DNA of 64,000 nucleotides, taken from positions 1 through 64,000 of the forward strand of contig NZ_CP080389.1 in assembly GCF_030036535.1 (NCBI RefSeq), in the 5' to 3' direction. Below the pieces are notes generated by a model. It was given only the letters and a program-made list of their open reading frames with translations. It had not been told where the DNA came from and did not search any database. Made by a program: the position numbers and the translations under genes. This stretch comes from Agrobacterium cucumeris (GTDB taxonomy: Bacteria; Pseudomonadota; Alphaproteobacteria; Rhizobiales; Rhizobiaceae). Shown here in pieces: positions 26,505 through 35,801 of the stretch (position 1 is the stretch's first letter; each line of letters begins with the position of its first letter).

Positions 26505-26906
26505 ATGTTGATGCCTGGAATGGACAAGCCCACTGCGCGTTCCGAAGTCCAGTACACTCTTGGTCTTAGCCGATGGGTGAGGGAGGCGGAAATGTACAGT
26601 CTGCTGAAAAAGCTATTTCCCGACCAAGTTATCCTAAGGGAGGCGTCGCCCCCATGGCTGGGGCGCCAACGATTAGACGTGTATCTGCCCGCCATCGGCC
26701 TTGCTCTGGAACACCATGGTGAGCAGCACTACAGAGCCATTGCTGCATTCGGAGGAGAAATGGCGCTGAAACGGAACATGGAGCGCGATGCCTTGAAGAG
26801 AAGTCTCTGTGAACAAAATGCGGTCCAACTTGTCGAGATTCGATTTGATGAGCCAATGACTTTGCCAATTCTTCGCCAGAAACTCCGGCGTTTCATGCGG
26901 ACCTAG
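26505..26906 (+). pseudogene. 3' part of interrupted PD-(D/E)XK-like nuclease gene
   Basis: Last 133 codons of the gene begun at 24810. The fragment has VREAEMYSLLKKLF, RLDVYLPAIGLALEHHGEQHY and KRSLCEQNAVQLVEIRF. The Glu / Asp-Val / Glu-x-H-G-E-Q-H arrangement is that of small PD-(D/E)XK or Vsr-like endonucleases. A start within the IS right end (ATG 26469) or the ATG codons at 26505 and 26511 could still give an N-terminally truncated nuclease domain. Its place directly after IetAS suggests a defence role (inference). Confidence 0.78.
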
Positions 26907-26921
26907 CTGATCTAGCGGCAT

Positions 26922-27782
26922 TCAATCGTCCCGTAGGGACCGTTCTATATTCTCTATGAAGGTTTTGATCAGATCGGCGGTTTCCTGAACGAATACCTTG
27001 GTAAAGATGCGCAGTTCGGTTCCTTCCTTGTCAAAACCATTGCGATGGACACAGTCATGTCGAAGCAGCACCGCCTTGAAAAGGCGTGGCTTGTCTGTGA
27101 TCAGGTTCAGGATGCGGACCCCTAGCGCGATGTTGTAGAGAACGTCGACTTTGGCGAGATTGTGATACTGAATCGACCGGAGATATTTGCGGACCCGTTT
27201 ACCAACCAGAGCCGGATCTCTCGAAATTTCGGCGAGTGTGAATTTCTCCTTCGCCAGCTCCTCGTCTTGCCCAAGCAGCCGCCTGAAAGCCTCCGGGTCG
27301 CGCTCGACTTGATTTATCAGCCGGTCGGCCAGATAGGCTTCCATCGCAGTGATCTGATGCGAAAAGATCATCCGATTGACCAAGTGACCGCCACTGTCGC
27401 CTCCATAGTCCGCGAGCAGGTCGCCTGTATGATGGTAGGAGCTCATGAAAACTGTGAGCGGATCATCCGGAACAGAGTAATCGACCCATTCGTCAGGTTC
27501 CGGCTCACCGTGCTCCAGCCCATAATCGAAATCCCGTATGACCTCGTGCGGTCCTGCATTGGTGATATGGTAATTCTCGATACCGATGGGATACTCCCAC
27601 AGACCCCAGCTTAGCTCTCCAAGTTCCGGATGATCGATGACAGCTTCATAGTGGATTTCCGATCCCATCTGCCGTTCATCACCACCGACTGCGTCCCAAT
27701 CCAGCTCGTCGCTTTCGATTTCGTAGATTTCGCCAGTTTCACCATGCCTAATTTGAGCCGTTCCCCTGCAGTAAATCTCCAT
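26922..27782 (-). CDS. HEPN-domain protein
   Basis: 286-aa cytoplasmic protein. The C-terminal half is helical and ends with LLRHDCVHRNG, an R-x4-H motif of HEPN ribonuclease domains (R..DCVHRNG), preceded by a long helix (LYNIALGVRILNLITDKP). The N-terminal 120 residues are acidic and beta-rich, with no family I recognise. It points toward the interrupted nuclease gene and ends 15 bases from it. HEPN proteins of this type are frequent in abortive infection and toxin systems. No antitoxin candidate adjoins it on the same strand. Confidence 0.7.
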   Translation of the reverse strand: MEIYCRGTAQIRHGETGEIYEIESDELDWDAVGGDERQMGSEIHYEAVIDHPELGELSWGLWEYPIGIENYHITNAGPHEVIRDFDYGLEHGEPEPDEWVDYSVPDDPLTVFMSSYHHTGDLLADYGGDSGGHLVNRMIFSHQITAMEAYLADRLINQVERDPEAFRRLLGQDEELAKEKFTLAEISRDPALVGKRVRKYLRSIQYHNLAKVDVLYNIALGVRILNLITDKPRLFKAVLLRHDCVHRNGFDKEGTELRIFTKVFVQETADLIKTFIENIERSLRDD

Positions 27783-28112
27783 AAGCTCCTCCCATTTCAG
27801 GCTCGGCGAGATGCGGTGGAATTAGAATGAACGCGGCCATTATGATTCGCTACCGTGCGCCTTTCATTCGGCAAGAGGTTCATTCTCATGGGCCGGCCCA
27901 GAATTTCTTCCTGAGGCAATTCGCCTGACTTCCAAATCCGGTGGAATCAGATATCCTCCCTTTCGGAGCCGATCGCCAGGGCTGCAAGCGACCCTAAAGG
28001 CGGCAATTTAGAGATACCAGTCCTCACCTAAACGGCAACCAATCTGCCGGCGCAAGGTGACATGAAGCGCTTGTGTTCACCGTATCAGACGCCGGAGTGA
28101 ATTGGATTTGTC
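27783..28112. other. Intergenic region
   Basis: About 330 bp between divergent genes (HEPN protein and the 28113 gene). It must contain both promoters; I see no gene, strong hairpin or clear operator. Confidence 0.4.
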
Positions 28113-28778
28113 ATGTCTATCCACAAAGAATGCGTTGACGCCCTGCGTGCGAAATACCGCGCGTTGACGGGGAACAAACTTGTCGCGGGACACGCCCACG
28201 AAATTGTTGCCGCCTATTTCGGATACGGAACTGCGGCAGCACTTCGCGCGGAAGGGAAATATCCGCTTACTTCGCTCGAAGAAGCTGAACTCCTGATGCC
28301 GGCGCTCGCGGTTATGGACCAGAGAATTGCTGAACTGCAGGGAATTCCCGATGACCTGCCAACCTCAGACGAACTTGCATCGCAGATTTCAGCGTTTCTT
28401 GTCGAAGCGGGGCATTTCTCGGGTAAGATCTGGAGCAACAGAAACATCGGTGAGGAAGTCAGTACATACGCTTACGAAAATCCGCTTACGATCCTTGACG
28501 AGCTCTCGGGGGAGATGGCGACGACGAATGCGTACTTCGATGGCTTTTATATCGATGAAGTAGACGTATCATCGAATGACGAAGGCCTCACAGTGATGCT
28601 TACAGGTACTGCCGAGGGCGAGCAGGATCAAGACAGGGTGTTTTCAGGCGACAAGATCAACTTCACAACCTACGTGACGTTCGACCTCGTGGCTGGACGC
28701 GTGGCCTATCGAGAGGCTGAATTCGATACAGGTGGCAGCGTCGATGACTCCTATTATTTCGACGATGATGCCGCGTGA
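28113..28778 (+). CDS. Hypothetical acidic protein
   Basis: 221-aa strongly acidic protein. The N-terminal 60 residues (ALRAKYRALTGNKLVAGHAHEIVAAYFGYGTAAALRAE) resemble a helical domain seen in several uncharacterised proteobacterial proteins; the rest is beta-rich with a Ser-Asp-Asp tail (GGSVDDSYYFDDDAA). I do not recognise a function. It is monocistronic within the defence island. Confidence 0.65.
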   Translation: MSIHKECVDALRAKYRALTGNKLVAGHAHEIVAAYFGYGTAAALRAEGKYPLTSLEEAELLMPALAVMDQRIAELQGIPDDLPTSDELASQISAFLVEAGHFSGKIWSNRNIGEEVSTYAYENPLTILDELSGEMATTNAYFDGFYIDEVDVSSNDEGLTVMLTGTAEGEQDQDRVFSGDKINFTTYVTFDLVAGRVAYREAEFDTGGSVDDSYYFDDDAA

Positions 28779-28923
28779 CTGAGGTCGGGACCGTGATTGA
28801 TGACAGCGATGGCGGTCCCACACACGCTCGCACCTTCTGGCCGTTCGGCACGAATTTCGACACCCCGCGTTCGCACCGGAAATTCTGAGAGGCTGAATCG
28901 CATGGGGAATCGACGCTAGTACC

Positions 28924-30342
28924 TCAGAGCTTGGACTGGGCGAGACGAGACGACAGGAACTTTTCGATTTTGCTGCCGATCTCAGGAAATACGAACGTGA
29001 GAAATGGTAGCGTATCTTCATCGGGTAGATAGCGTTGATCACCTGCGCGGATGTTCTCCCGGATCGTGCGGGCGCGCTTTTCCCACTTTCCGCTCTTGTC
29101 CTGGGCTTTGATCAATTCCTCGCATCCATATTCCTTGAGGGCAAATCCCATCGCGAGCGCGTGTTCCGGATATCCGTCGCAAATGCGGTGCGCGACCTCG
29201 ATGAGGTGTTTGAAGTCCCAACCGACCGGGCGCTTTTCGCGTGCGCTTAGGACGCCGTTCATCAGACCAGTAACGGCGCGGTCGTGTCTGTCGTTCGTTG
29301 GAGGTGTAACGCCGCGGGCCGAGAGTTCTGCGACCAGGCTCCGCCACGTTTCCTCAGCGGACAGTGGGTCGGGAGTGTGCTGATTGCGCGCCAACCAAAA
29401 TGCGCAAATCCTTTCACGCAGGTCGCGATCCCGCGTTTCGAGCTCGATCCTTGCGTTTTCGAGGAGCAACTGAGACTGGCCGTCGTAGTCGAAGGCCCAG
29501 GCTGACTGTGATTCCAGATCTATTCTCAAATCGCGGAAGGCGACGATCTGAGTTGCCCAGTCATCTCTGATGACGCCCGATACCAGTTCCGGGACGCGGT
29601 AATGCGCACGGAGGTAGAATATGCCGCTACTCTCGGACAAAGCCGCTGTCTCTTCATCGACAACGAGAATGTTGGAGTTATTGGAGAACAGCAGGTCGTC
29701 CGTCGTCATGCGCCGATAATCGGGGTCAAATCCTGCCATAATCCAAATGAGCAATGCGCCTTCACTGCGGTAGAATGTGCGACGTCCTGCTACCACGTCG
29801 AGGAAGGTCGTCGACAGCTGCGCCTCGAAAGCCACCCGGCCAAAGGTGGTAAGAGCCTGCACATCGGGCTGACGTCGGCTGCCGGGGTCTCGGGCAGAGC
29901 GCCACTGCCTTTCAGAGAGGATTTCGCTGTTCGAGGGGTCGGCTGCAAGACTGCGCAGGAGCCGTTCCTTGATCTTTCGATGAGCGACACTTTCTCGCTG
30001 GCCATCATATTTGAGCGCCCGGATCTCATCGCGGCTCAATGCCGAACGGGTGATCGACGGGCAAGAACCATCCTCCCGGCAGTGGCGAAAAAAGAAACGC
30101 TTCTCGCGAGAGGCAACCAGATAGACTGGCGTCGCGCAAAGCCCGCATGCGAAAAGCGGCTTGTCCGCTAGATTTTCCCGGATCGAAACGCGCTCCGCGA
30201 CCAACCGGTCATAGCGCTTTTGAGAGATAAAAGCTGTGGTTTCAAAGAATTCCCCGCTCTCCAAATCGAGAATCTCGGTGATCTCAGGCTTTTCGACGGG
30301 CTCGGCAAAAGCGAGTGGGTCAAAGGTGACATTTCCTTGCAT
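28924..30342 (-). CDS. DUF6035 (CoiA-like) protein
   Basis: 472-aa protein. A zinc-binding region (LFACGLCATPVYLVASREKRFFFRHCREDGSCP, about residues 60-95) is followed by a PD-(D/E)XK-type core (VAHRKIKERLLRSL, QPDVQALTTFGRVAFEAQLSTTFLDVV), the layout of competence protein CoiA and the DUF6035 family. ATG 30342 is preferred to GTG 30360 because AGGTG lies 9 bases before it. Family members are found in defence islands; a nuclease role is plausible but not shown. Confidence 0.75.
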   Translation of the reverse strand: MQGNVTFDPLAFAEPVEKPEITEILDLESGEFFETTAFISQKRYDRLVAERVSIRENLADKPLFACGLCATPVYLVASREKRFFFRHCREDGSCPSITRSALSRDEIRALKYDGQRESVAHRKIKERLLRSLAADPSNSEILSERQWRSARDPGSRRQPDVQALTTFGRVAFEAQLSTTFLDVVAGRRTFYRSEGALLIWIMAGFDPDYRRMTTDDLLFSNNSNILVVDEETAALSESSGIFYLRAHYRVPELVSGVIRDDWATQIVAFRDLRIDLESQSAWAFDYDGQSQLLLENARIELETRDRDLRERICAFWLARNQHTPDPLSAEETWRSLVAELSARGVTPPTNDRHDRAVTGLMNGVLSAREKRPVGWDFKHLIEVAHRICDGYPEHALAMGFALKEYGCEELIKAQDKSGKWEKRARTIRENIRAGDQRYLPDEDTLPFLTFVFPEIGSKIEKFLSSRLAQSKL

Positions 30343-30451
30343 GATCGCACCTGGTTTCACGAGTCACTCGAAGATAGGCAGATTCGGTTGCTTTCATGCA
30401 CGCAAAATGAAGAATTACGTTTGACGAAAGAGCGTAGGTGAGGCGCAAGAA

Positions 30452-31237
30452 ATGAATCGATCCTTTTCCGATAGACATGGTTATCGTGGCCCGGAACCGG
30501 AAATCACGATCCGCGAGGATGCTCCCGACTTTCTGCGGTTCCAGGTCGCGAGCATCGCGCGAAGCTGCGGACTAAGCCCGACCGCGATCCGGACCATCGT
30601 ATGCGATATATTGCTCGAGGTTCCAGATCCTCGCAACTGGAGCGAATACCCAAACATCTGGGATGAAGTCCTCGGCTTGTTGAGAGGGTGCGACTGGTAC
30701 AAGGTCTATGACATCGCTGAAGCACTTTGGCGCAACTTCGAATACCGCCCAGACGAACAGCGGCGCTTCGAGGATGATTTGAACAGGGTGTTCCGCGAGA
30801 AAGGGATCGGTTGGGAGCTCAAAGATCCGGATGGAATAGTGTTTCGTGGTGATCCGACTTTCGCGATTGCGACTGAGCAGGCGGTCGAAGCTTTTGCGCA
30901 GAGCGGTAGGTACACGGCGGCCGGCGAAATCCGTGAGGCGCTGAAGGATATCTCACGTCGTCCGGATCCAGACCGCACAGGCGCCATTCAGCATTCGATG
31001 GCTGCGCTCGAATGCGTCGCTCGAGACATGACAAACGCCCCCAATCAGAATCTCGACCAGATTATCAATAGTCTGGCCCTGACTCCGCCTTTGGGGGATG
31101 CGGTCCATAAGTTATGGGGTTACGCCTCACAGAATGGACGTCATGTGCAGGAAGGCCGAGACGCGACGGCCGCCGAGGCAGAGCTCGTTGTCAGTGTTGC
31201 GTGCAGCCTCGCCGTATTTCTGCTGAGGCGGACTTAA
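30452..31237 (+). CDS. AbiJ-NTD4 domain protein (abortive-infection type)
   Basis: 261-aa protein matching the AbiJ N-terminal domain 4 family along its length: an N-terminal ITIREDAPDFLRF, then PRNWSEYPNIWDEV, VYDIAEALWR, GIGWELKDPDGIVFRGD, then GAIQHSMAALECVARD and KLWGYASQNGRHVQEGRDAT. The last segment includes the R-H pair typical of HEPN-like folds. It lies 132 bases before the OLD nuclease gene on the same strand. Family members are linked to abortive infection; direct function is not established. Confidence 0.8.
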   Translation: MNRSFSDRHGYRGPEPEITIREDAPDFLRFQVASIARSCGLSPTAIRTIVCDILLEVPDPRNWSEYPNIWDEVLGLLRGCDWYKVYDIAEALWRNFEYRPDEQRRFEDDLNRVFREKGIGWELKDPDGIVFRGDPTFAIATEQAVEAFAQSGRYTAAGEIREALKDISRRPDPDRTGAIQHSMAALECVARDMTNAPNQNLDQIINSLALTPPLGDAVHKLWGYASQNGRHVQEGRDATAAEAELVVSVACSLAVFLLRRT

Positions 31238-31369
31238 AACCCGCGGCAAATCGCTCTGTGCCGGTAACAACTATGCCTGTGGGATAGACCGCCGCTACAG
31301 TCGTGGAACGATGTTCTTCTCTCTTTTTGCGGGTATATTCGCGAGACCACGAGTCTCGAAGGATCCACG

Positions 31370-33505
31370 ATGCATATCTCCCGCGTTCAATTGGTAAACT
31401 ATCGAAATTTCGAGCGGGCAAACTTTCATTTCAACAAGGGCATTAATACGATCATCGGCGAGAACGGTTCGGGAAAGACGAACCTGTTCCGCGCAATGCG
31501 GCTGATGCTCGACGATGATTTCCTCCGCTGGGCGTACCGGCTTGAAGAGGGTGACTTTCACCGCGGCCTCGGCAATTGGCGGGGGCATTGGATCATCATT
31601 AGCATTGAGTTTGCGGAGGTGTCCCAGGAGGAAGCAATCCAGGCCCTTTTCCTCCATGGCACCGGCGTCATCGAAAACGACGCCGTCGCGAGAGCCACTT
31701 ATAATTTGATTTTCCGACCTAACGCCGCGACGCGCACGCTTCTCAGCCAACTTGCTGAGGGAGATCATGCCGGCCTCGCGGGGATCTTAAACACGATCAC
31801 GCTTGACGATTACGAGACGGTCTTCACCGGTAAAAGCACTGCTGATTTCTCCGATCCAGCCGTCTATCAGGCGTTGGTTGGCGATTTTGCCACAGTGCAG
31901 TTTCCCGAGGAGCTTCAACCCGCGAGCCTCGGCGGTCGGGTTCCAGGGATCATGTCCGTGAGCAAGGAGGTCTGCTTCACTTTTGTCCAAGCGTTGCGTG
32001 ATGTCGTCAGCGAGTTCCAGGGGCAGCGGACCAATCCATTGCTGACGCTTTTGCGCAGCAAGAGTGGCGAAATTGACCCCGCTGCATTGGCGCCGATCAC
32101 CGAGCGCGTCAAAGCGCTTAATACCGAGATCGAAGCGCTTCCCGATGTTGGCGAAATCAGAGCCGATATACGGCAAACGATCCGCGATGCAGCGGGAGAA
32201 ACATATTCGCCTGCGAGCTTGGCGGTGAGGTCGGCGGTCCCCCACGAAGCCGACCGGCTGTTCCAATCATTGAAGCTGTTCGTCGGCGAAACGGACGACG
32301 ACTATGAGGGAGCCATCAACGAGTTGAGCCTCGGTGGTGCCAACCTGATCTACCTGACGCTGAAGCTCCTCGAGTTTAAATACCAGAAAGCGAAGCAGGC
32401 GTGCGCAAACTTTCTGTTGATCGAGGAGCCCGAGGCTCATATCCACACGCACATCCAGAAAACTCTGTTTGACCGCCTTAGCTACCCCGATACCCAGGTA
32501 ATTTATTCCACCCACTCGACCCAGATCTCAGAAGTCAGCAACGTTGAAAACGTTAATATCCTAGGGCGCAGTGGCTCACGCTGCGAGGCTTTCCGGCCGA
32601 GTGCGGGACTTGATGAGCCGGAGATCAGAAGCATCCAACGGTATCTCGACGCGGTTAGAAGCAATCTCCTTTTCGCTAAAAGTGTCATCCTTGTTGAAGG
32701 CGATGCGGAAGAAATCCTCGTGCCTGTCCTCGTCAAAGAAGTTCTCGGGGTGAGCCTCGATGAACTGGGCGTCAGCCTGATCAACATCCGCAGCACCGGA
32801 TTCGAGAATGTCGCGGTGCTTTTCCACGACCTTAGAATAAGAAGACGATGCGCCATCGTCACCGACCTTGACGCGACGTTCTTCAATACGGAGCCCGCCG
32901 AGGACGATACGAAGGCGCTGAAGGGCGCGAAAGAAAAAGCAATCGGAGCCCAGGCGGCCGGGGTCGCCCGGCGGGCAAGACTGACGGCGTTCAAGGACGG
33001 CAACGACTGGGTGTCCGTCCATTATGCTCCGAGAACGTTCGAAGTCGACTTCGTGGCGGCGGGAAACTGGGAACTTGCTGTTTCAGTCTTGAACGCGGTC
33101 TATAAGGACAATCCGACCATAGTTGCTGCAACTGCGGAGTTGAGATCCAACGATCCGGCAGTGTTTGGCCGTCGAATCCTTGCCATGGCGGATTATGCCG
33201 GGAAGGGTTGGCTCGCAATCCAGATGGCCAAGCAGGTATCCTCCTCGACGCGCATCCCGGACTATCTGGTCGAAGCGATCTTTTCCGCCCATCGACCGAT
33301 CGGTCGCGCTGTTCTCGCAAATATGATCGAGCACCGCCTGAAATTTCACCAGGATCCCGCGGTGATCGGCGACGCACAGCTTGCGCAGCTCAGGGAGCAG
33401 GTAAGATCATTCCGCGCTGGCGAGCTGGCGATAGAGCCGCTCCGGGAAGCATTGATCGCTGCGGTCGCCGGCGACGTCATCATCGATGTCATGGGACATG
33501 CCTGA
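31370..33505 (+). CDS. OLD-family ATP-dependent endonuclease, Gabija GajA-like
   Basis: 711-aa protein with an ABC-type ATPase and a TOPRIM nuclease. Walker A GENGSGKT is at residues 30-37, the signature ELSLGGANLIYLTLK near 317, Walker B FLLIEEPEAHIHTHIQ near 350, the H-loop IYSTHSTQISEV near 380, and the TOPRIM glutamate in VILVEGDAEE near 443, with VTDLDATF (acidic pair) after it. The next gene, a UvrD-like helicase, overlaps by one base (TGATG). This pair defines Gabija-type systems. The protein is longer than the best known GajA (about 580 aa), mainly in the middle. Confidence 0.85.
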   Translation: MHISRVQLVNYRNFERANFHFNKGINTIIGENGSGKTNLFRAMRLMLDDDFLRWAYRLEEGDFHRGLGNWRGHWIIISIEFAEVSQEEAIQALFLHGTGVIENDAVARATYNLIFRPNAATRTLLSQLAEGDHAGLAGILNTITLDDYETVFTGKSTADFSDPAVYQALVGDFATVQFPEELQPASLGGRVPGIMSVSKEVCFTFVQALRDVVSEFQGQRTNPLLTLLRSKSGEIDPAALAPITERVKALNTEIEALPDVGEIRADIRQTIRDAAGETYSPASLAVRSAVPHEADRLFQSLKLFVGETDDDYEGAINELSLGGANLIYLTLKLLEFKYQKAKQACANFLLIEEPEAHIHTHIQKTLFDRLSYPDTQVIYSTHSTQISEVSNVENVNILGRSGSRCEAFRPSAGLDEPEIRSIQRYLDAVRSNLLFAKSVILVEGDAEEILVPVLVKEVLGVSLDELGVSLINIRSTGFENVAVLFHDLRIRRRCAIVTDLDATFFNTEPAEDDTKALKGAKEKAIGAQAAGVARRARLTAFKDGNDWVSVHYAPRTFEVDFVAAGNWELAVSVLNAVYKDNPTIVAATAELRSNDPAVFGRRILAMADYAGKGWLAIQMAKQVSSSTRIPDYLVEAIFSAHRPIGRAVLANMIEHRLKFHQDPAVIGDAQLAQLREQVRSFRAGELAIEPLREALIAAVAGDVIIDVMGHA

Positions 33506-35310
33506 TGGTTTTCGTATGGCAAAATGGCGACCTCAATGATGAGCAGACTGATGCCGTCCTTCATGACGGGAGCGTTTTCCTTGCTGCATGCCCGGGGAGT
33601 GGGAAGACGAGAGCTCTGACGTACAAGATCGCCCTCGAACTGTCGAAGCTGGAAAGCGAACGCCACTGGGTGGTCGCCATTACCTACACGCATCGTGCCG
33701 CCGAAGAGATTGCTGAACGTATCGAGAAGCTTGGGGTGTCGACCGATCGACTCTGGATCGGCACGATACATTCGTTTTGTCTCGACTGGATCATTAGACC
33801 GTATGCTATCTATCATGATCGTCTTGCCAAAGGGTTCCGGGTGATTGACCAGCATGAAACCGATGACATCCTGACGGAACTCTGCCAGCAATCTCCGAAT
33901 TTTGTCCGCCCGCTGGATTGTCGGTATTATTTCACGACGACTGGTTTCGAGCTTGAGGGAGCAAATCCGAACCGCCGAGCAGCAGCAACAGCCGTCCTGC
34001 AACGCTATTGGGATCGGCTTCAGGAACACCGGCAACTGGACTTTGAGATGATCTTGAGCTGCGCGCACGACTTGATCGCCAGCAATCCCACGATTCCCGT
34101 GCTGCTTGGATCTCTATTCCGCTATATCCTCGTTGACGAATATCAGGACACCAAAGAGATCCAATACGCAATTGTTGCCGCCATTCTAAGGGGATCGGCC
34201 GGAAACACGAGAACGTTTATCGTCGGGGATCCCAACCAGGCAATATACGGTTCCTTGGGCGGCTATGCGATGACTCGGCCAGAATTTGCTGCGCGCGCTG
34301 GCATCGATCTCGCAGAGAAAAGCCTGTCGAACAATTACCGCTCCTCCGAAAGGATCGTCGGCTATTTCTCGAACTACTGTGTCGTGCCTGCGGCCATTGA
34401 GGCTGTCGGCAAAGACCGCGACTACGGAAGCTTCATTTCCTTCGACCAGGAGATCAATCACCAAGAGCTGGATGATGAGATCGTGCGGCTCATTCGCCAT
34501 AATGTCGAAACGCTTGGAATTTCGCCGCACGAGATCTGCGTTGTTGGACCGCAATGGGTGCAACTGGCGGCGATAACTCGACGCCTCGTGGCGGCGCTGC
34601 CCGAATACAATTTTGACGGCCCGGGCATGGCGCCATTTTCGCGAGACCAAGAAAATATCTGGTTCAAGATATCTCGGCTTGCATTAACTCGGCCAGAGCC
34701 ACAAATGTTCGTTCGAAGGATGCGCTGGGCTGGCGAGGTTCTGGAGCATTTTCGGTCTGTAGGCATCGACACGTCGAAAACCTCTCGACGGGATCTTTTG
34801 CGCCACTGCAATCAAATTCAGATCCTGGTCGATGATGGCCTCGAATACCTAGAGCTGTTTTTTGACGAGCTGCTGCTGTCGCTCGGGATCGACATTGCGC
34901 TATTTCCGTCGCTCGATGATCATCGCACGGCATTTTTCGAACGTTCGAGAATCCAAATCGAACGGCTGGAAAACGCCGGTGTGCAAGCGGTATCCAACAT
35001 TGCGATGTTCAGGCGCGTGTTCGCGGCACGCTCCGGAATCACGATATCAACCATTCACGGTGTCAAAGGGGCTGAATTCGATTCGGTGATAGCATTTGCG
35101 CTGCTCGAAGGCATGGTTCCGCATTTCGCTGATCCTAACGCGCTAGATAGCGCCAAGAAGCTCCTATATGTGATTGCATCGCGCCCGCGAAAGAACCTTC
35201 ATTTGATTGCCGAGGTCGGGAGGGTCAATGGGATCGGCGAGCCGTACGAGACGACAGATATCCTTGCCGAGCATATTTTCGGTTATGACCTGATAGAAGC
35301 TATTGAGTAA
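33505..35310 (+). CDS. UvrD/Rep-type helicase, Gabija GajB-like
   Basis: 601-aa superfamily-1 helicase. Motif I AACPGSGKTRALTYK, Ia VAITYTHRAAEEIAERI, II ILVDEYQDTKEIQ, III FIVGDPNQAIYGSLGG, IV SLSNNYRSSERIV, V STIHGVKGAEFDSVIAF and VI LLYVIASRPRKNLHLI are all present. ATG 33505 shares its A with the GajA-like stop. A longer frame upstream is not needed. In Gabija, GajB forms a complex with GajA and responds to nucleic-acid termini. It is the last gene before an IS110-family element. Confidence 0.86.
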   Translation: MVFVWQNGDLNDEQTDAVLHDGSVFLAACPGSGKTRALTYKIALELSKLESERHWVVAITYTHRAAEEIAERIEKLGVSTDRLWIGTIHSFCLDWIIRPYAIYHDRLAKGFRVIDQHETDDILTELCQQSPNFVRPLDCRYYFTTTGFELEGANPNRRAAATAVLQRYWDRLQEHRQLDFEMILSCAHDLIASNPTIPVLLGSLFRYILVDEYQDTKEIQYAIVAAILRGSAGNTRTFIVGDPNQAIYGSLGGYAMTRPEFAARAGIDLAEKSLSNNYRSSERIVGYFSNYCVVPAAIEAVGKDRDYGSFISFDQEINHQELDDEIVRLIRHNVETLGISPHEICVVGPQWVQLAAITRRLVAALPEYNFDGPGMAPFSRDQENIWFKISRLALTRPEPQMFVRRMRWAGEVLEHFRSVGIDTSKTSRRDLLRHCNQIQILVDDGLEYLELFFDELLLSLGIDIALFPSLDDHRTAFFERSRIQIERLENAGVQAVSNIAMFRRVFAARSGITISTIHGVKGAEFDSVIAFALLEGMVPHFADPNALDSAKKLLYVIASRPRKNLHLIAEVGRVNGIGEPYETTDILAEHIFGYDLIEAIE

Positions 35311-35801
35311 GTAGACGCCGAGCTCGCTCGCGAACAGCGGGTCTCGGGCCGAGATGGACTTTAACTTGGATCAGGTGATCGTCGATCGGTATTGCACAGG
35401 CCGCAGCTGAATATGTGTGGTCCTCTACGTCGAATAAATTATCAAGTGCTTTCAGGCGTTTGAGAGACGTGAGAATTGAGTGTTGGTTCGATTCCTTTCA
35501 CATCAGGATTTTTGTCAATTGGTCATTCGAGTGGCATCGAGTTTCTCCGTTTTAGGTGGATCCATGGTCTGAGCCCATAGCAATTACCGGCCCGTTCTCG
35601 CGCCTGTACAACCTCACATCCGGTCGCCGCTCTTGGCGGCAGGCACCAATTTCCCGCTTTCGCGGGCGCGGGCTCAGGAGAACGGGACCAATCTCAAGAC
35701 CGGCGGTTTAAGCCAAAAGGAATCCCGGTCCGTTCACCTGGATCCGACAGGGCTGATCACACCCTGAGGATTAGAATTTGCTTTCGCAGCCGTTTCGCGT
35801 G
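35311..35801. other. Non-coding region between Gabija-like genes and the IS110-family transposase
   Basis: About 490 bp. The first 250 bp show nothing I can identify. From about 35560 to 35770 the sequence is GC-rich with several stable inverted repeats (see the ncRNA entry). Confidence 0.5.
35569..35760 (-). ncRNA. Candidate bridge/seek RNA of the IS1111-group element
   Basis: The 3' side of an IS1111-group transposase, where such elements carry the guide RNA, contains GCCGC/GCGGC (35626-35640) and CCCGC/GCGGG (35653-35666) hairpins, plus long-range perfect pairings CCCGTTCTC (35591-35599) with GAGAACGGG (35678-35686) and CTGAGCCC (35569-35576) with GGGCTCAG (35670-35677). The two long pairings cross, so they are either alternative or a pseudoknot. 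Boundaries are rough. Confidence 0.5.

Noticed and set aside
32267..33022. Minus-strand frames inside the OLD nuclease gene
   Set aside because: Shadows of conserved ATPase/TOPRIM codons; no independent start signals.
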